Positions 38,862-47,324 of a stretch of DNA of 64,000 nucleotides are shown here, one piece after another (positions within the stretch are counted from its first letter, which is position 1; each line of letters opens with the position of its first letter). The notes under the pieces were generated by a model. It saw nothing but the letters and a program-made list of their open reading frames with translations, was not told the origin of the DNA and made no database searches. A program made the translations under genes and the position numbers. The stretch comes from Anaerolineae bacterium (lineage in GTDB: Bacteria > Chloroflexota > Anaerolineae > B4-G1 > DUEL01), in NCBI GenBank assembly GCA_025060135.1, contig JANXCY010000011.1:1-64000 (forward strand), given 5' to 3'.

Positions 38862-41660
38862 TTACGGAGGGGACACTGTCGGCTCCGGGGTCGGGATTCC
38901 CGTGGGCAGAGGCGTCGGAGTTTCGGTAAGCGGCACCGGTGTCGGGGTCGCCGTCGGCGGTATCGGTGTGGACGTCGCGGTAGGCAGCGGCGTCGGTGAA
39001 GGGGTCGCCGTTGGCGGCACCGACGTTGGTGAGGGCGTCGCCGTCGGCGGTGCTGGTGTGGATATCTCCATCGGCGGCATGGTGGAGGTCGGAGAGGCCG
39101 TCGGTGAGAGCAATGGGGCCACGACGCAGCGCACGCGCGCCTCATAGGTCCGTCCCAGCCGATCCCATGCCACCACCCGCAGGGTGTAGACCCCCGGTGC
39201 CAAAAGCGTCGTGTCCCAGACGGTGATCTGCCCATCCCGCACCGGGGTCAGGTGCGGCCCGCTTACCCATCCCCAGCCCAAGGGGGTCTCCCCCAGGCCG
39301 TACTCCACGTGGTAGTGGTCAAAGTTGGGCACACTCACTGTCCCCATCACCCCCACGACACCGGAGACCGTAGCGTCCGGAGAGGGGAAGGAGATGTAGA
39401 CCTCCGGATGGCCCGTTTCGGGGAGACAGGCGCCCAGCGGGGCCAGGGGCAGGCCGCCCCAGTCCTGGGTCTGGGCCCATTCCCAGCCCTGAGGGTCGTG
39501 GATCACGATCATCACTTGGCCGTTACACCACTGGTACCAGTCGTGCTCCGGCCCCAGGGGCGGCTGATCGGCGGCGAAGATCTCTGTCCGGCGCCGGGGG
39601 CAATAGGGGCTGGGCTGGGTGCCCGAGTCGGCACAGATTTCCATCTCTACGATGCCGGGGGGTCGGACGAAGTCCCGCACCGGTTGGCCCTTCAGTGCCG
39701 CTTCCATAAAACGATTCCAGATAGGAGCGGCGCCCATAGAGCCCGCCACCCGGTCCATCGGCGTGTAATCCGCGTTGCCCACCCAGACGCCCACGGCCAG
39801 GTCGGGGGTGTAGCCCACGGTCCAGGCGTCCCGGTAGTCATCGGTGGTGCCGGTCTTGGCCGCCGCTGGACGGGAGAGTTCCAGCCAGTTGGGACAGCCA
39901 AAAGCCGGGCAGCGGGCCTGCCGGTCGGAGAGGATGGAGGTGATCAGATAGGCGTGTTCGGGTCGGATGACCGCCTCACCCAGAGGAGGCTGACGGTTAT
40001 CCAAGAGAATGTTGCCCTGGTTGTCCTCAATGTAAAGGATGGGGGTCAGGGGCACCCGTCGGCCGCCGTTGGCGAAGACGGCATACGCGCCGGTCAGTTC
40101 CAGAAGGGGCACCTCGCCACCGCCCAGGGTCAGGCTGAGGCCGTAATCTTCCCGCGTGAGGGTGGTGATGCCCAGCCGGGCGGCCATCTCCTTGAGGGCC
40201 GGGATACCAATGAATTGAAGGGCCTTGACGGCGGGGATGTTGTAGGAATTGGCCAGCGCGCTGCGTACCAGGACCGGCCCGTGGAACTTCCCGTCGTAGT
40301 TGCGGGGGACGTAGGGCGGGTTAGCGCCATCCGGAAAGGCGGTCGGGAGGTCCCAGATGAGGGTGGCGGGGGTCCAGCCTCGCTCAAAGGCGGCAACGTA
40401 GGTGAGGGGTTTGATGGCGGAGCCGGGCTGACGGGGGGCAACGGCCATGTTCACCTGGCCGTCAATCTCCTCGTTGTAGAAATCGGCGCTGCCGACCATG
40501 GCCAGGATGTAGCCAGTGGAGGGCTCTATGGCGACCAGCGCGCCGTTGGAGGCTCCATGATCGGCCAAAGCGGCGACGTGCTGGGCCACTATCTGTTCCG
40601 CCAGGGATTGCAGGTCCGGATCCAGCGTCGTGTAGATGCGCAGGCCGCTCCCCCGGTAGAGGACCTCCGGCCCGTACATCTGTTCCACCTGTTGCCGGAC
40701 GTACATCACAAAGTGAGGGGCCGGGATGCGGTCCTGGGGGACGAAAGGCCGGAATTCGTAGGCGGCCATTTCGGCAGCGGCTGCGTCGGCCTGGGCCTGG
40801 GTGATGTAGCCTTCTTTGACCATCAGCCGGAGAACGTCCTTCTGACGGGCCAGCGCGCGCTCCCGTCCCCCGGCGAAGACGTCGTAGTTGGCCGGGGATT
40901 GGGGAAGTCCAGCCAGGAAGGAGGCCTGGGCCAGGTTGAGTTCAGCGGCGGAGATGCCAAAGTAGGTCTCGGCGGCGGCCTCTATGCCGTAGGCCAGGTT
41001 GCCGTAGTAGATTTCGTTCAGGTAGATTTCCAGGATGGTGTTGCGGGGGTACCGGCGGCTGATCTCATAGGCCAGAATGACCTCTTTGATCTTCCGCCAG
41101 GCAGTCCGCTGGGTGCGCTCCTCCGGAGAGAGGAGCAGGTTGCGGGCCAGTTGCTGGGGGATGGTGGAGGCCCCGGAGACGGTCTCTCCGGCCTGCAGGT
41201 TGCGGTAGATGGCCTTGAGCATGGCGACCGGGTCAAAGCCGGGGTGGCGGTAGAAGTCAGCATCCTCAGTGGCAATGGTTGCCTGGATCAGGTAGGGAGA
41301 GATGCGGTCCAGGGGGACGTAGACCCGTCGCCCGCCCCGAGGGTCCATCACTTCATAGAGCAAGGAGTGGTCGCGCGCGTAGATTTTGGAACTGACGAAG
41401 GGAGATTGACGGGCCACCAGTTCTTCCGGTGGTGGGAGTTGGGCGGCAATGAGCGCGTAGCCAGTGATCAGCGCCGCGAAGAGAGCGAAGAAGGAGATGA
41501 AGGCCACCAGGGCGGCGATGAAGAAGCCCCACGCCAGGCGGCTCCTACCGGAGCGAGGGGGAGCCATCGAATAGTGGCGGGAGGCGAGGCCTGGTGGCGC
41601 AGGCGCCATCCGCTGGGAGGGATAGGGCCGAATGGGTCGGGTCTGACGGTGATTGGGCAT
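38862..41660 (-). CDS. Class A penicillin-binding protein with Pro/Thr-rich tail
   Basis: This bifunctional peptidoglycan synthase of 932 residues has a cytosolic N terminus, one membrane helix (about 42-70), a GT51 transglycosylase domain with the catalytic Glu in ATEDADFYRHPGFDP, and a transpeptidase with SxxK (PGSAIKPL), SYN and KTGTT. A cysteine-containing region (CADSGTQPSPYCPRR) and an Ig-like domain (VYISFPSPDATVSGVVGV in part) follow. The last 65 residues are TPTP/ATPSPTP repeats, a wall-spanning linker typical of Chloroflexota. The ATG at 41660 is 4 bp after the upstream stop, so translation is coupled to the baeRF-like gene. Confidence 0.93.
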   Translation of the reverse strand: MPNHRQTRPIRPYPSQRMAPAPPGLASRHYSMAPPRSGRSRLAWGFFIAALVAFISFFALFAALITGYALIAAQLPPPEELVARQSPFVSSKIYARDHSLLYEVMDPRGGRRVYVPLDRISPYLIQATIATEDADFYRHPGFDPVAMLKAIYRNLQAGETVSGASTIPQQLARNLLLSPEERTQRTAWRKIKEVILAYEISRRYPRNTILEIYLNEIYYGNLAYGIEAAAETYFGISAAELNLAQASFLAGLPQSPANYDVFAGGRERALARQKDVLRLMVKEGYITQAQADAAAAEMAAYEFRPFVPQDRIPAPHFVMYVRQQVEQMYGPEVLYRGSGLRIYTTLDPDLQSLAEQIVAQHVAALADHGASNGALVAIEPSTGYILAMVGSADFYNEEIDGQVNMAVAPRQPGSAIKPLTYVAAFERGWTPATLIWDLPTAFPDGANPPYVPRNYDGKFHGPVLVRSALANSYNIPAVKALQFIGIPALKEMAARLGITTLTREDYGLSLTLGGGEVPLLELTGAYAVFANGGRRVPLTPILYIEDNQGNILLDNRQPPLGEAVIRPEHAYLITSILSDRQARCPAFGCPNWLELSRPAAAKTGTTDDYRDAWTVGYTPDLAVGVWVGNADYTPMDRVAGSMGAAPIWNRFMEAALKGQPVRDFVRPPGIVEMEICADSGTQPSPYCPRRRTEIFAADQPPLGPEHDWYQWCNGQVMIVIHDPQGWEWAQTQDWGGLPLAPLGACLPETGHPEVYISFPSPDATVSGVVGVMGTVSVPNFDHYHVEYGLGETPLGWGWVSGPHLTPVRDGQITVWDTTLLAPGVYTLRVVAWDRLGRTYEARVRCVVAPLLSPTASPTSTMPPMEISTPAPPTATPSPTSVPPTATPSPTPLPTATSTPIPPTATPTPVPLTETPTPLPTGIPTPEPTVSPP

Positions 41661-41664
41661 GGGA

Positions 41665-42774
41665 TCAATACCGTAACAGGGCGCCAATGCCCACGCGTTC
41701 CAGTGCCGGGTGGTGGTCTACTACTTCTATTTCACCGCCGTCCTCTACCACTCGGGTGACCACGGCTTCAGCGGCATCGGAGATTTCGGCAACGACGCCG
41801 CCGCAGAAGGGACAGCGGTCCATTTCCACGGCGGTCAGGTACCCGCAGGACTGGCAACGGTAGCCCGGGGCGTGAAAGCCCCGCAGGATGACCAGGGTAC
41901 GGATGCGGCCCTCATGGGCAGCACTGAGGGTCCCATCCAGGCCCAGGACGCCTCCTTTCCCTTTCGCGGCCGCTGTAACTACGGCCTCCACTGTTGCGGC
42001 CTCCCGCTCGGCCTCCACCTGACGGAGGATGTGGAGGGAGCGTTCTCGTAGGGTATGCCCGTTATCCCCGGGGCCACCACTGATCGTCCCCACCACTATT
42101 TCCTGCAGCGCCTTGGGAAGCAGGTCGCGGAATTGGGAGACGGTGGGCTCAGCACCCGCCAGGATGAGCCGCCGGGGGGTGTGCTGGCGCCAAAAGTGTT
42201 CCACAACTCGAGCAGCCTGACGGAGATTGCGCATAGCGACCTCTTCCATATGACGGCTGCCGGATGGAGCGCCACCTCGCCGTTCGGCTCCGGCGGAGGA
42301 GCCCCGGCCCCGCTTCAGTTTCTTGACCTCTTCTCCTTCAAAGACCTCTTCGTACACGGGCTCGCCCAGGTGGAAGAGCACCACCCGGACGCCCTCCCGG
42401 TGGACCATCGCTACCGCGTAGCGCTCATAGGTATCCAGGAGGGCCGCCAGAGGGGAGATGTAGGGCCGACGGGCCACCATCACCCCGGAGGCGACGGGGA
42501 TGGGCAGGATATAAACCCGCCAGAAGTCCGCCGCCGCGCAGGAGAAGACGGCTACCCCCCGGCCCGACCAGTTGTACTCATGCTCAAAATACCGCTGTAC
42601 GGCGAGGATGTCTTCCGGCGCAGCCTGGCCTTCGGCTTGTTTCAGCAGATGCCGCAACAAGATCAGATACTCCTCGCTGGTATGCCGGGTCGGGTCCACA
42701 TCCAGATAGATGCTCAGAATCGGCGCTTCTGCCTGGAAGTGGGCCAGGTTTCGCAGTTCGGTTTCGTCGATCAT
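41665..42774 (-). CDS. baeRF/Vms1-like (archaeo-eukaryotic release factor-type) protein
   Basis: The 369-residue protein has the layout of bacterial relatives of eRF1/Vms1: an N-terminal domain with LSIYLDVDPTRHTSEEY, a central domain with VVEHFWRQHTPRRLILAGAEPTVSQF, and GVLGLDGTLSAAHEGRIRTLVI. It ends with a zinc ribbon (CQSCGY and CPFCGG). A basic, Gly/Ser-rich loop (KRGRGSSAGAERRGGAPSG) occupies the place where a catalytic GGQ/GxxQ loop would be; no clear GGQ is seen. Relatives may act on stalled ribosomes. It is four bases upstream of the class A PBP gene. Confidence 0.72.
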   Translation of the reverse strand: MIDETELRNLAHFQAEAPILSIYLDVDPTRHTSEEYLILLRHLLKQAEGQAAPEDILAVQRYFEHEYNWSGRGVAVFSCAAADFWRVYILPIPVASGVMVARRPYISPLAALLDTYERYAVAMVHREGVRVVLFHLGEPVYEEVFEGEEVKKLKRGRGSSAGAERRGGAPSGSRHMEEVAMRNLRQAARVVEHFWRQHTPRRLILAGAEPTVSQFRDLLPKALQEIVVGTISGGPGDNGHTLRERSLHILRQVEAEREAATVEAVVTAAAKGKGGVLGLDGTLSAAHEGRIRTLVILRGFHAPGYRCQSCGYLTAVEMDRCPFCGGVVAEISDAAEAVVTRVVEDGGEIEVVDHHPALERVGIGALLRY

Positions 42775-42787
42775 CGGGACGCCTCCA

Positions 42788-42860
42788 TGAAAATGGACAG
42801 GATTTACAGGATTGATGGATTTATGGAATTGATAAGATCGATGGGATTGAGGGATTGACG
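42788..42860. repeat. ACAGGATTT / GATTGATGGATT tandem-like array
   Basis: AATGGACAGGATTTACAGGA is followed by degenerate 9-bp units (GATTGATGG, GATAAGATC, GATTGAGGG). The same unit recurs at 49083-49133 and, inverted, at 49300-49375. The gap between the baeRF and HtrA genes contains nothing else. Confidence 0.75.
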
Positions 42861-42925
42861 GGATTGGCGGGCTTCGCCAGATGCAATCCTGTTCTTCCTG
42901 TCCAGTCCGCCTGTACGCCGGATGT

Positions 42926-44215
42926 TTATCGCGGGCGTTCGCCCAAACGAACGGGGATATCCATCGGACGCCCGTCCCGAAGGATGGTAACGGTAACCAC
43001 CTGGCCGACCTCGGTTTCTCGGACCAGGTAGGCGATCAGATCGTTGAAGTCCTCTACCGGATGGCCGTCAATGGCGATGATGATGTCGCCGCCTACCCGC
43101 ACTGTGGTCCCCAGCACCCGCACAGAGCGGCTACCGCCCCGAATGCCCGCCTGGTCTGCGGGTCCTCCAGGCTCCACTGCCGAAACCAGGACGCCCCGGG
43201 TGGCCGGCAGGTTCAATTCATGGGCCAGTTGAGCCAGGGTGAAGCGGTTATCGGCCGTGATGCCCAGGTAGGGGTAGCGGTAGGTTCCCTCCGCGATGAG
43301 GCGCGGGACGATGCGTTTGACCGTGTTCACCGGCACGGCAAAACCGACGCCCATATTGCCCCCGGTGGTGGTCCGGATGGCGGTGTTCACTCCGACCACC
43401 CGCCCTGCTGAATCCAAGAGGGGGCCGCCCGAGTTGCCAGGGTTAATCGCCGCGTCGGTCTGGATGATCTCGGGGTTGGAGAAGGAGCCACCAGTCGCCG
43501 TGGTGACAGTAGGCAGCACCCGCCCCAGTGCGCTGATTACTCCTACTGTCATCGTCCCCTGCAGGCCAAAGGGATTACCGATGGCGATCACCCGCTGGCC
43601 GACCTGAAGGGTATCTGAATCTCCCAGTTCCAGCGGCACTGCACTGGGCGGCAGGTCTTCCACCTGCAGGACCGCCAGGTCGGAGAAAGGGTCGGAGCCG
43701 AGGACCTGCGCTTCTCGCAGGCTCCCGTCGCTGAAGGTAACCCAGATGGTATCGGCCCCTTCCACGACGTGGTGGTTGGTAACGATGTGCCCTTCGGTGT
43801 CTATGAGAAACCCGGAGCCGCTCCCGAAGATGCTGGCCTCGTCTCCCGTTCCGGCAGCGACGTCAATGTTGACGACGCCGGGATTGACCCGTGCGTAGAG
43901 ATTGACCAGCAGGAAGTCTTCAGCGGTGGCCTCAGTGACCAGGAAATCCGGCAGCGGGGTCGGCGTGGCGACCACGACCAGCACGGGCGCAGTAGCAGGC
44001 GCGGTTATCACGGATGAAGGTGGCAGGGTCGGTAGGGAGAATGTGCAAGCCAGAGTTGCCAGGAGCAGAAGGCCCACTCCCACCCCCAGTCGTATATCGA
44101 AGGGCACAGGGCGCGGGGTGCGAGGCACAGGACAAAGGGCGCCGGGTGCAGGATGCCACTTGCAAAAAATGGAGCAAATGCAACAAAACACCCGCCACAT
44201 ATGCTGATTCCTCAT
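42926..44215 (-). CDS. HtrA/DegP-type serine protease with PDZ domain, probable lipoprotein
   Basis: The protein has the HtrA trypsin-like domain with His (VTNHHVVEGAD), Asp (SDLAVLQVED) and Ser (GNSGGPLLD), then one PDZ domain (LPATRGVLVSAVEPGGPADQ in part, and GDIIIAIDGHPVEDFNDL). It degrades or refolds damaged envelope proteins. The frame opens at 44215, but residues 1-36 are encoded by a repeat-like GC-rich stretch. A GTG at 44107 would give PFDIRLGVGVGLLLLATLAC, a credible lipoprotein signal with lipobox Cys, so the mature protein probably starts there. A Pro/Thr-type linker (VVVATPTPLPDF) follows. Confidence 0.9.
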   Translation of the reverse strand: MRNQHMWRVFCCICSIFCKWHPAPGALCPVPRTPRPVPFDIRLGVGVGLLLLATLACTFSLPTLPPSSVITAPATAPVLVVVATPTPLPDFLVTEATAEDFLLVNLYARVNPGVVNIDVAAGTGDEASIFGSGSGFLIDTEGHIVTNHHVVEGADTIWVTFSDGSLREAQVLGSDPFSDLAVLQVEDLPPSAVPLELGDSDTLQVGQRVIAIGNPFGLQGTMTVGVISALGRVLPTVTTATGGSFSNPEIIQTDAAINPGNSGGPLLDSAGRVVGVNTAIRTTTGGNMGVGFAVPVNTVKRIVPRLIAEGTYRYPYLGITADNRFTLAQLAHELNLPATRGVLVSAVEPGGPADQAGIRGGSRSVRVLGTTVRVGGDIIIAIDGHPVEDFNDLIAYLVRETEVGQVVTVTILRDGRPMDIPVRLGERPR

Positions 44216-44441
44216 CGGCCAAACCGTTTCCGCAATTTTTCCCGCACTTCATCCCGAACTCGGGGCGGTAACTTTGCTCGCGCGAGGTAAGGGCCGCCGT
44301 TGTGGTCATCAGGCGATGCAGGCGAATGGTAGAGGTGCCCCGCAACCTGTATCAGCGGGGTCCTCCTCGTTTGCATCCAACACCCCGTCCGAATCCGCAA
44401 ATCATCGGGTTATCTGGCTGGTAATGGAGCGCCAAGAGGAA

Positions 44442-45383
44442 TCACCGCCCGCTTCGATGCAGGCGGGCCAGTTCCTCAAAGAGTTCCCGTTCCCGGGGGC
44501 TCAGCCGCTGGGGAACCTGCACCTGGATGACGACGTAGAGGTCGCCCCGACGTTCCGCATTCCCCGGTTTGGGCATTCCCTTTCCCTTTAGCCGGAACTT
44601 GGTGCCGCTGCTGGTGCCGGGAGGGATTTTCAGCGCCACGGTACCGTCCAGCGTCTCCACCGGCACTTCGCCCCCCAGGACGGCGGTGTACAGGTCCACC
44701 GGCAGGTCCCGCCAGAGGTCGCTCCCCTCCATCCGAAAGACCGGATGGGGACGGACGGTAACTTTCAGATACAGATCGCCCGGGGGCCCTCCGAAGAGTC
44801 CGGGCTGGCCCAGACCCGCGAAGCGGATCCGGGAACCGGTACGGGCTCCGGGTGGGATTTTGACGGTAACGACACGCCCATCGGCTCGCTCCACCTGCCG
44901 GGTGGTGCCGTGGAAGGCCTCCTCCAGGGTGATCTCCACCGGCATCTCCACGTCCTGGCCCTTGGTGGTAGCCGTGCGGCGAGTGCCCGTGCGCGGTCGG
45001 GTGCGCGGGGCACCAAATAGGAACTCAAAAAGGTCGCCCAGGCCGCCCGCCTGCCCGAAGAGTTCGTCCAGGTCCACATACTGGACGTGGGGCCCTGCCT
45101 GTCCGAACCACTGGCGGGCGAAGTCCTCAAAACCGCCAGGGCCACCACGCGCCTGCCAGCGGCTCCAATCGGCGCCGAACTGGTCGTAGCGGCGGCGCTT
45201 TTCCGGATCGGAAAGGACCTCGTAGGCCTCGTTGATTTCTTTGAACCGTTCCTCGGCCGCCTTGTCGCCCGGGTTCATATCCGGGTGGTACTGCCGGGCC
45301 AGGCGGCGGTAGGCCTTCTTGATTTCGTCCTGGCTGGCGTTGCGATCTACGCCGAGGATTCGGTAGTAATCTTTGTATTCCAT
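44442..45383 (-). CDS. DnaJ-family co-chaperone, CbpA type
   Basis: The 313-residue protein has an N-terminal J domain ([23 protein letters not shown] at about 33-35), a Gly/Phe-rich linker, and the two C-terminal beta domains ([41 protein letters not shown] in parts). It has no cysteine-rich zinc finger, which separates CbpA-type from DnaJ. It stimulates DnaK ATPase and binds unfolded clients. A near-consensus promoter lies at 45423-45451. No HrcA/CIRCE operator is visible. Confidence 0.93.
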   Translation of the reverse strand: MEYKDYYRILGVDRNASQDEIKKAYRRLARQYHPDMNPGDKAAEERFKEINEAYEVLSDPEKRRRYDQFGADWSRWQARGGPGGFEDFARQWFGQAGPHVQYVDLDELFGQAGGLGDLFEFLFGAPRTRPRTGTRRTATTKGQDVEMPVEITLEEAFHGTTRQVERADGRVVTVKIPPGARTGSRIRFAGLGQPGLFGGPPGDLYLKVTVRPHPVFRMEGSDLWRDLPVDLYTAVLGGEVPVETLDGTVALKIPPGTSSGTKFRLKGKGMPKPGNAERRGDLYVVIQVQVPQRLSPRERELFEELARLHRSGR

Positions 45384-45422
45384 GTCCGTGGGGCGTGTTC
45401 CGTATCCCGTGTCCTCTTTTCA

Positions 45423-45451
45423 ATTGTATGCCTGGATACGGGGTTTGTCAA
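45423..45451 (-). promoter_or_regulatory. Promoter of the DnaJ/CbpA gene
   Basis: On the minus strand TTGACA (45446-45451), 17 bp, TACAAT (45423-45428). CCGTATCC and GGATACGG form inverted arms around the -10 element and could be an operator or leader hairpin. Confidence 0.8.
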
Positions 45452-45512
45452 GAAACGCGCGCCCGCTCACCTGAAGGGCTCTTCGGCATCCGGCTCGCCG
45501 TCCGTCCCGAGT

Positions 45513-46268
45513 TTACGGTGCCGCCCGGCGCAGCATAGAGGTCAGCCAGGAACGCGCGGGATGCCCCACCCGTTCCAGTTCCGCCACCACGCGCTCCCCA
45601 TCATAGGCCACCCGCCGGAGGGTAACGGTGCATTCTGGCCCATGGAAATCCAGGAGCGCGTAGCCCGCGCGGGGGTCGCCGTCCAGGGAGAGGCCGACGC
45701 TTCCTCCATTGACCAGCCGAACTCCGCCCACCTGCCGGTCTAACGGACGATGGGTGTGGCCATAGGCCAGGAGGCGCGCGTCCAGGCCGGAGAGGTGAGG
45801 GAGAATCTGCTCATCCGGGGTGTCGGGCAGGATGTTGGTTTCATCGTCGCCAGGGACGGCATGGACGGCCATCACGCGGCCATATCCGGGGAAGTCCATC
45901 GCCAGGCGCGTTGGGAGGTCGCGGAGGAAGAGATAGTCCTCCCATGTCAGTCGTTCTACCGTCCAGCGAAACAGCCCGTCCCGCATCTCCAGGAAGCCGG
46001 GCATACGGGCCCAGTCCTCCGGAGAGCGGACCGGCGCCAGGGGACGGCGCCCGGTAACCAGGTACCGGTCGGTGTTCCCCTGCAGGAACGAGACGTTAGG
46101 AAGCGACCGCAGACGGTCCAAGGTCTCTCTGGGCCAGGGAAAGAAGGCGACCAGGTCGCCCAGAACCCAATAGAAGTCTGGCTGGCCCTGGCGCTCTATG
46201 TCCGCCAGGACTGCCTCCAGCGCAGGCAGATTGCCATGGGTATCGGAAAGAATCGCCAGTCGGGTCAT
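45513..46268 (-). CDS. Calcineurin-like metallophosphoesterase
   Basis: The 251-residue protein has the metal-binding motifs of the family: LSDTHGN (8-14), VLGDLV, GNTD (about 64-67), a His in VHAVPGDDE, and YGHTHRP with VNGGSVG at the end. This is the YfcE/PrpE-like subclass that includes phosphodiesterases and Ap4A hydrolases. Two divalent metals are expected. It lies 10 bp after the GNAT gene and may be cotranscribed with it. Substrate cannot be inferred. Confidence 0.9.
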   Translation of the reverse strand: MTRLAILSDTHGNLPALEAVLADIERQGQPDFYWVLGDLVAFFPWPRETLDRLRSLPNVSFLQGNTDRYLVTGRRPLAPVRSPEDWARMPGFLEMRDGLFRWTVERLTWEDYLFLRDLPTRLAMDFPGYGRVMAVHAVPGDDETNILPDTPDEQILPHLSGLDARLLAYGHTHRPLDRQVGGVRLVNGGSVGLSLDGDPRAGYALLDFHGPECTVTLRRVAYDGERVVAELERVGHPARSWLTSMLRRAAP

Positions 46269-46278
46269 GGTACCTCCT

Positions 46279-47145
46279 TCAGCGACCAGTTTCTGTTTTG
46301 TCCAGGGCCCGCCACCAGGCGGTGATGCGGGAACCGACAGGCTGAAAACCGAATCGTTCGTAAAGGCGCCGCGACGCGACGTTGTCTACCTGAGTGTTCA
46401 GGGTTACCGCTTTTACCCCCTGCTGCCAGAGCCGCAAGAGCACTGTCCGCAACAGGTAACTGCCCACGCCTCGGCGCTGGAACCCCGGGGCTACCGCCAG
46501 GCGACCGATGTGCGCGCCGTGGTTGGCAGAGCGGGCCTCTGCGTAGCCAACGAGGAGACCGTCCCGTTCGGCGACCAGGAAACAGGCCGCTTCCTGCCGG
46601 ATGTGCTCCAGGGTGGCCGCGCTGAACCACCATGGGGACGGAAAAGCATCGTGGTCCAGACAGACCAGGTGGGGGATGTCCTCGGCTTGGGCGGGCCGGA
46701 CGGTGCATGGCGCGCTGGAGGGCATAGGAGGAAGGAAACGGTCATCCTTCCTCAGGGTAACCAGATAGGCCAGAAGACGGAACCTCCGGGTGCGCAGGGC
46801 CTCTCCCATCCAGCCGCCCACATCGGTCCAGGCCAGGGCGCGGGCGCCCAGTGCGCGCAGGGGGGCTTCCAGGTGGGGGAGGGTGGCATCCAGCCAGAGG
46901 CCCGCCGGGATTTCGGGGGCCAGGACGCCGAGGCGAACCCAGGCTACGGGGCTGTCGTCGGGCAGAGCCAGCAGAGCGCCGACGAGATAGCCATCGGCCA
47001 GGGTCAGCAGAAAAGTCTCCGTGCCCAGGTGCTCTTCCCACCACCAGGAGCGAACGCAGGGGCGGGCACTCCGGTCCAGCAGCCGCCGGATGGCAGCCTC
47101 ATCGGCCCGGACGGCAGGTCGGATTTCCAACAGACCACGGACCAT
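46279..47145 (-). CDS. GNAT-family N-acetyltransferase, two-module
   Basis: The 288-residue protein has a clear C-terminal GNAT domain (RPAQAEDIPHLVCLDHDAFP, IGRLAVAPGFQRRGVGSYLL with the acetyl-CoA P-loop RRGVGS, and RLYERFGFQPVGSR). An N-terminal half starting LEIRPAVRADEAAIRRLLDR looks like a second, degenerate GNAT module. I use the ATG at 47145; the longer frame is encoded by the heptamer array and G-tract. The substrate is unknown. Confidence 0.85.
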   Translation of the reverse strand: MVRGLLEIRPAVRADEAAIRRLLDRSARPCVRSWWWEEHLGTETFLLTLADGYLVGALLALPDDSPVAWVRLGVLAPEIPAGLWLDATLPHLEAPLRALGARALAWTDVGGWMGEALRTRRFRLLAYLVTLRKDDRFLPPMPSSAPCTVRPAQAEDIPHLVCLDHDAFPSPWWFSAATLEHIRQEAACFLVAERDGLLVGYAEARSANHGAHIGRLAVAPGFQRRGVGSYLLRTVLLRLWQQGVKAVTLNTQVDNVASRRLYERFGFQPVGSRITAWWRALDKTETGR

Positions 47146-47172
47146 AGACCACGGACCACGAACCGCAGACCA
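47130..47172. repeat. GACCACGGACC heptamer array
   Basis: Six degenerate 7-8 bp units (GACCACG, GACCATA, GACCACG, GAACCGCA) surround the start of the GNAT gene. This is the same family as at 4577, 6253 and 21391. Confidence 0.75.
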
Positions 47173-47183
47173 GGTTGGGTTTT

Positions 47184-47312
<129 letters not shown>

Positions 47313-47324
47313 AAAACTCACTCT

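Noticed and set aside
39252-41759. An 835-codon open frame opposite the class A PBP
   Set aside because: The opposite strand carries all PBP motifs; this frame is compositionally biased (Gly/Val/Asp) and has no family.
44212-44400. A 62-codon frame upstream of the HtrA gene
   Set aside because: The final residues (LARAKLPPRVRDEVREKL) look protein-like and its stop overlaps an ATG, but the first half is repeat and no family is known. Not enough to call a gene.
45384-45512. HrcA/CIRCE operator before the DnaJ gene
   Set aside because: No TTAGCACTC-N9-GAGTGCTAA pattern is present; only a short inverted pair near the -10.
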